A stretch of DNA of 64,000 bases from DASZUK01 sp963844575 (lineage in GTDB: Bacteria; Actinomycetota; Acidimicrobiia; Acidimicrobiales; RAAP-2), in assembly GCA_963844575.1 (NCBI GenBank), contig CAWJOU010000005.1, forward strand, positions 744,001-808,000, read 5' to 3'. This document shows positions 60,817 to 64,000 of this stretch, piece after piece (the stretch's first letter is position 1; each line of letters starts with the position of its first letter). The notes under the pieces are model-generated. The model did not search any database. It was given only the letters and a program-made list of their open reading frames with translations, and had not been told where the DNA came from. A program made the position numbers and the translations under genes.

Positions 60817-63800
60817 TCAGTCGGACAGGCTGATCGGCTGGTCGTCCGGGTCGAGGGCACCCTCGATGCCGTCGACCCCCCCTTCGGGATCGGAAGGCGC
60901 CAGGTGCTGGCGCACCCGGTCGTCGATCTCGGCCATCAGCTGCGGGTTCTCCCGCAGGAACGCCTTGGCGTTCTCCCGGCCCTGGCCCAACTGCTCACCC
61001 TCGTAGGTGAACCAGGCGCCCGACTTCTTGATGAACCCGAGATCGACCGCCACGTCCAGCAGGGAGCCCTCCCGGCTGATCCCGGTCCCGTACATGATGT
61101 CGAACTCGGCTTGCTGGAACGGGCGGGCGCAATTCGAGACGACCACGTCATTGGCAACGAACGTGTGGTGCTCGGCCACCTCGATGTCGTAGATCGGTCG
61201 CCACTCGGCCGGGCTCACCGCCGTGATCCGGTCGTACCACAGGTCCTCCTCGAGAACCTCCGCCAAGAACGAGCTCTCGAGTGCATCAGCCAGTGCCTGC
61301 ACCCGGTCCCTGCGTAGGCGGCTCACCCCCAACACCTGGCGCATGCCGCCTTGCGGGTCACCTCCCAATGGCGCGATCAGTCGGGACGCCAGGGTGGCCG
61401 TCAGCCCTCGACGCTCCAGGTAGGCCAGGACCGGACCGGTCTGAGCGGCCGGGAGGTAACCCCTCTGGGAGCCCCGGTGACGAGCCAGCGCCGGATCGGC
61501 CAGGACCTCGGCCAGCTTCCTACCCCTCGGCCCCCATCCGGGGATCGACTTGGCGAACTGGGCCACGTTGTCGACGCCGGCGATCCGAACCTGGTAGCAG
61601 GGCAGTTTTCCCTGCACCCGCCGGCCTTTGATGATGCTAGGCCGTTGCTGCTTCGGTGTGTAGCGCCCGATGGAGCTTCCGATGCCGAAGCGCAGCAGCA
61701 GCCAGTGCAGCTGATGGGCGAGTTGCTCAGACGTGGTGACAAATCCGCAGCGGACGCCGCCGGTCTGCTCCCGGCTTACCCAGCCGTCGGTTTCCCAAAT
61801 CCCGAACAGGAGGTTGCTGATGACTTCGGCTGACACCTCCGGCTTGAAGAACGCCACCGGGATGCGCTTTTCGGGAGCCGTGTGCCCCCAAATACCTGCC
61901 CACCGGGCCAGTTCGAGGAGCTCGTTCTTCTCGCCGGGTCGGTGTGAGTAGGAAACTTCGATCCCCTTCACGTGGCTCTCGCAACCCAGCGTGGCCGCAA
62001 TGGCGGCGGCGTCCTCGTGGAGGTCCGGCTGGACGTTGATGAACGAGATCGGCGTCTTCCCGGTCACGCCGCCGTCGCCGATCAGGTAGCCCAACATCCG
62101 GGCATGTGCCGGAGGGACCGGCTGCTCGTCGCCGAAACCCCCCGCCCGGCGCGGGCGGGCCAGGCGATCGCCGACGCCCAGCTCCCCCGCCTCCCGCCAG
62201 CCAGCGTCAGTGAGCACCCTGTGGTCCGCGGTGACCCACAGCTCCGTGCCGTCGCGCAGGTGCAGTCCGACGACCTCGTGCTCTCCTTGGTCCATCCGGG
62301 CCACGATCGGCCGGACATGCAGCTTGCCCGCCTTGTCGGCGGCCATCACGGCGACCCCTTCGCCGCGTTCCACGACGTCCTCGATCCGGTGGGTGGTCCC
62401 AGTGACCGGGTCGAAGACCGTCGTCCCGGCCGCCACGCACTTGTTCTTGACCACCTTCACCCGGGTCCGATTGCCGATCATCTCGGCCCCGTCCTTGATG
62501 GTCTCGATCCGGCGGATGTCCAGCCGGACCGACGAGTAGAACTTCAGCGCCCGCCCGCCCGGGGTCGTCTCAGGAGAGTTGTGCACGACGACGCCGTCGA
62601 CCAGGTAGTTGTGGCTGCCCTCCACCTCGATGTCGAACCGGTGGGAGTGCTTCGTCGACGGCTTCACGTGGACGTCGATGACCGGCAACGCCATCAGCTC
62701 GTAGCGCATCGGAGCGATGACCGGCTCTACGGCAAATCGGCCTCGGTAGGCCGGGAGGAGCTTGTAATCCATGCTCGGATGGACGAACGGCGCGATGAGC
62801 GCGTGCAACTTGGCCGTCTCGGCGTTGGTGAACGTCAGCACGGCCTTGCCGACCGCTCCGCTGGGAGCCAGCCTGCCGTGGATCCCCCACGTGTCGGCCA
62901 GGTAGGCCACCAGGCGGTCACGGGTGGCCGGCTCCATGGCTTCCACACAGATCTGTGCCCGTCCAGTCCCACCCTTGGTCCGCTTCTGCACTCCCTTGGA
63001 GCGGATGGTGAAGTTGGCGTCGTCCATGTACCAGAGGGCGATGGAGAGGGGGGTGAGGGCCTTCAGGTACTCATCGTCGAGCACCTTCTTGCCTTCGACG
63101 TAAACCGACCGTCGAAGCTCGGCCAACTCCGCTAGTGGCTGGAAGTCGTACTGGACGACCCCGTCTTCCCGGACGTGACGGCTCGATTCGAGATTGCCGA
63201 AGAGCGAGGCCTTCCAGTCGGCATAAGCGACCTGCGCGGCGCCATGGCAGTAACGGAAGCGTGCACCGTGGCCACTCCGGGTGGGAGAGACCGCTCCGTC
63301 CCCCATCAGGGTGCCGTGGAGAGCCGCCCACTGGAATGCCGACAGATAGTGGGGGAGGGCCTGCATGACCCGGTCTCCGACTTTCAGGTCCCCCGCCTCC
63401 CGCCATCCGGCCGGGGTTCGGATCAGATGGTTGCTGGTGGCCGCGAACTGCGCCTTGCCGTTCCCCATGGGCTTCGCCACGGTGAATTGCAGGAACTCGT
63501 CCGTCCTGCCGTTGTCGAACCAGTTCACCACCCGCTTGGGAACGACCGCGCCGACCGCCGGATCGTACGAGAGAACCTCGACCGGGAGCCGCTGGTTGAC
63601 GATCTTCCCGATCTTCTCCGTCGACCCGTCGGCCAGCACCACTCGGGTGTTGTAGTGGAAGCAACCATAGAGAACTCCGATCTTCTCCCGGAGCTGGTTG
63701 ATGAAGACGGCGATCGTGTCCGATTTGTTGAGCGTCCCGGTGAGCTTCCGTAGGGCCTGCGACATCAGCCGGGCCTGCAGCCCGACGTGGGTGTCACCCA

Positions 63801-64000
63801 TCTCCCCGTCGATCTCCGCACGCGGCGTCAGCGCGGCCACCGAGTCGATGACGATGATGTCCAGGGCGCCCGACCGGATCAGCATGTCCGCGATCTCCAG
63901 GGCCTGCTCCCCGGTGTCCGGTTGGGAGATCAGCAGGTCGTCCACGTTGACCCCGATGGCCTTGGCGTACACCGGGTCCATGGCGTGCTCGGCATCGACG
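60817..64000 (-). CDS. recA: RecA recombinase with two inteins, 5' end cut by the window
   Basis: The frame runs from the window edge (VDAEHAMDPVYAK) to a TGA at 60817, giving 1061 codons in view. Exteins are 5' (63664-64000, with the Walker B region IIVIDSVAALTPRAEIDGEMGD), middle (62440-62577, SPETTPGGRALKFYSSVRLD and on to VVKNK) and 3' (60817-61131, CARPFQQAEFDIMYGTG to SLSD). Two inteins interrupt it at the L2 loop after GVLYG and after VVKNK. Removing both leaves a RecA of normal length. Walker A lies beyond the window. The splicing order and whether both inteins are active are not visible from sequence. Confidence 0.96.
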   Translation of the reverse strand, partial: VDAEHAMDPVYAKAIGVNVDDLLISQPDTGEQALEIADMLIRSGALDIIVIDSVAALTPRAEIDGEMGDTHVGLQARLMSQALRKLTGTLNKSDTIAVFINQLREKIGVLYGCFHYNTRVVLADGSTEKIGKIVNQRLPVEVLSYDPAVGAVVPKRVVNWFDNGRTDEFLQFTVAKPMGNGKAQFAATSNHLIRTPAGWREAGDLKVGDRVMQALPHYLSAFQWAALHGTLMGDGAVSPTRSGHGARFRYCHGAAQVAYADWKASLFGNLESSRHVREDGVVQYDFQPLAELAELRRSVYVEGKKVLDDEYLKALTPLSIALWYMDDANFTIRSKGVQKRTKGGTGRAQICVEAMEPATRDRLVAYLADTWGIHGRLAPSGAVGKAVLTFTNAETAKLHALIAPFVHPSMDYKLLPAYRGRFAVEPVIAPMRYELMALPVIDVHVKPSTKHSHRFDIEVEGSHNYLVDGVVVHNSPETTPGGRALKFYSSVRLDIRRIETIKDGAEMIGNRTRVKVVKNKCVAAGTTVFDPVTGTTHRIEDVVERGEGVAVMAADKAGKLHVRPIVARMDQGEHEVVGLHLRDGTELWVTADHRVLTDAGWREAGELGVGDRLARPRRAGGFGDEQPVPPAHARMLGYLIGDGGVTGKTPISFINVQPDLHEDAAAIAATLGCESHVKGIEVSYSHRPGEKNELLELARWAGIWGHTAPEKRIPVAFFKPEVSAEVISNLLFGIWETDGWVSREQTGGVRCGFVTTSEQLAHQLHWLLLRFGIGSSIGRYTPKQQRPSIIKGRRVQGKLPCYQVRIAGVDNVAQFAKSIPGWGPRGRKLAEVLADPALARHRGSQRGYLPAAQTGPVLAYLERRGLTATLASRLIAPLGGDPQGGMRQVLGVSRLRRDRVQALADALESSFLAEVLEEDLWYDRITAVSPAEWRPIYDIEVAEHHTFVANDVVVSNCARPFQQAEFDIMYGTGISREGSLLDVAVDLGFIKKSGAWFTYEGEQLGQGRENAKAFLRENPQLMAEIDDRVRQHLAPSDPEGGVDGIEGALDPDDQPISLSD
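61132..62439 (-). other. Intein 2 in RecA (436 aa), M. tuberculosis-type site
   Basis: Begins with C (CVAAGTTVFDPVTG) and ends VANDVVVSN, followed by extein C of CARPFQQAEF. The TELWVTADHRVLTDAG region is the block B motif with TxxH. Two LAGLIDADG-type motifs, MLGYLIGDGGVTG and LLFGIWETDGWVS, indicate an intact homing endonuclease. The penultimate residue is S instead of the usual H. It occupies the KNK/C site used by the M. tuberculosis RecA intein, and is similar in size to it. Confidence 0.93.
62578..63663 (-). other. Intein 1 in RecA (362 aa), M. leprae-type site
   Basis: Begins with C (CFHYNTRVVLADGS) and ends VDGVVVHN, followed by extein S of SPETTPGG. Block B is AATSNHLIRTPAGW. Endonuclease-type motifs are ALHGTLMGDGAVS and LSIALWYMDDANF. 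It lies in the DNA-binding L2 loop, the site I associate with the M. leprae RecA intein, and is close to its size. Confidence 0.93.

Overview
The window is GC-rich DNA, packed with overlapping genes, from an actinobacterium. The signs are a SenX3/RegX3-type two-component pair, a MarP-like CvpA-protease, an SCO6880-type secretion protein, DUF2510, two F420-type LLM oxidoreductases and frequent GTG starts. An acidimicrobial lineage is plausible, but no rRNA gene is present to settle it.

Layout. 1-3.4 kb: accessory genes (a PD-(D/E)XK nuclease-like protein, a SHOCT protein, a damaged XRE-nucleotidyltransferase). 3.5-4.0 kb: tRNA-Phe, tRNA-Asp and tRNA-Glu. 4.1-10.1 kb: heme O/A synthesis (ctaA divergent from ctaB), a coupled membrane thioredoxin, an ABC exporter pair and serS. 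10.2-12.6 kb: a response regulator and a histidine kinase with a large insert in its ATP-binding domain. 12.7-20.7 kb: a compact relaxase-less type IV secretion-like operon running into bluB and a polyphosphate glucokinase. 20.9-24.3 kb: tRNA-Arg followed by a worn-down island (broken integrase, an AbiEi-like/Fic fusion, a decayed MNT-HEPN toxin-antitoxin). 24.3-30.8 kb: desaturase, B3/B4 protein, a GntR regulator divergent from an MFS exporter, a D,D-carboxypeptidase, a cysteine-less DksA-like protein and a membrane protein. 30.9-33.4 kb: an IS4-family element with 10-bp target duplication sitting in the end of an IS982-type element. 33.4-37.3 kb: sulfate ABC importer. 37.5-45.5 kb: purU, then a TetR-controlled catabolic cluster. 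45.6-49.8 kb: phosphate importer with pstB first. 49.9-59.6 kb: DUF2510/DUF4328 protein, LLM oxidoreductases, a seven-repeat secreted beta-propeller, MarP-like protease and a glucoside/glucose operon. 59.7-64 kb: a small protein, a cold-shock gene and recA interrupted by two inteins, cut by the window end.

How the genes work together: ctaA/ctaB supply heme for a terminal oxidase. The two-component pair probably responds to phosphate and could govern the pst operon 35 kb away. The GH15 enzyme, glucose dehydrogenase and metallo-hydrolase form one short sugar-oxidation operon, and the polyphosphate glucokinase offers another route for glucose.

Most striking observations: recA carries two full-length inteins, at the two insertion sites known separately from Mycobacterium tuberculosis and M. 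leprae; the two IS elements can be resolved to the base; and many short tandem arrays (7-24 bp) sit exactly at start or stop codons across the window.
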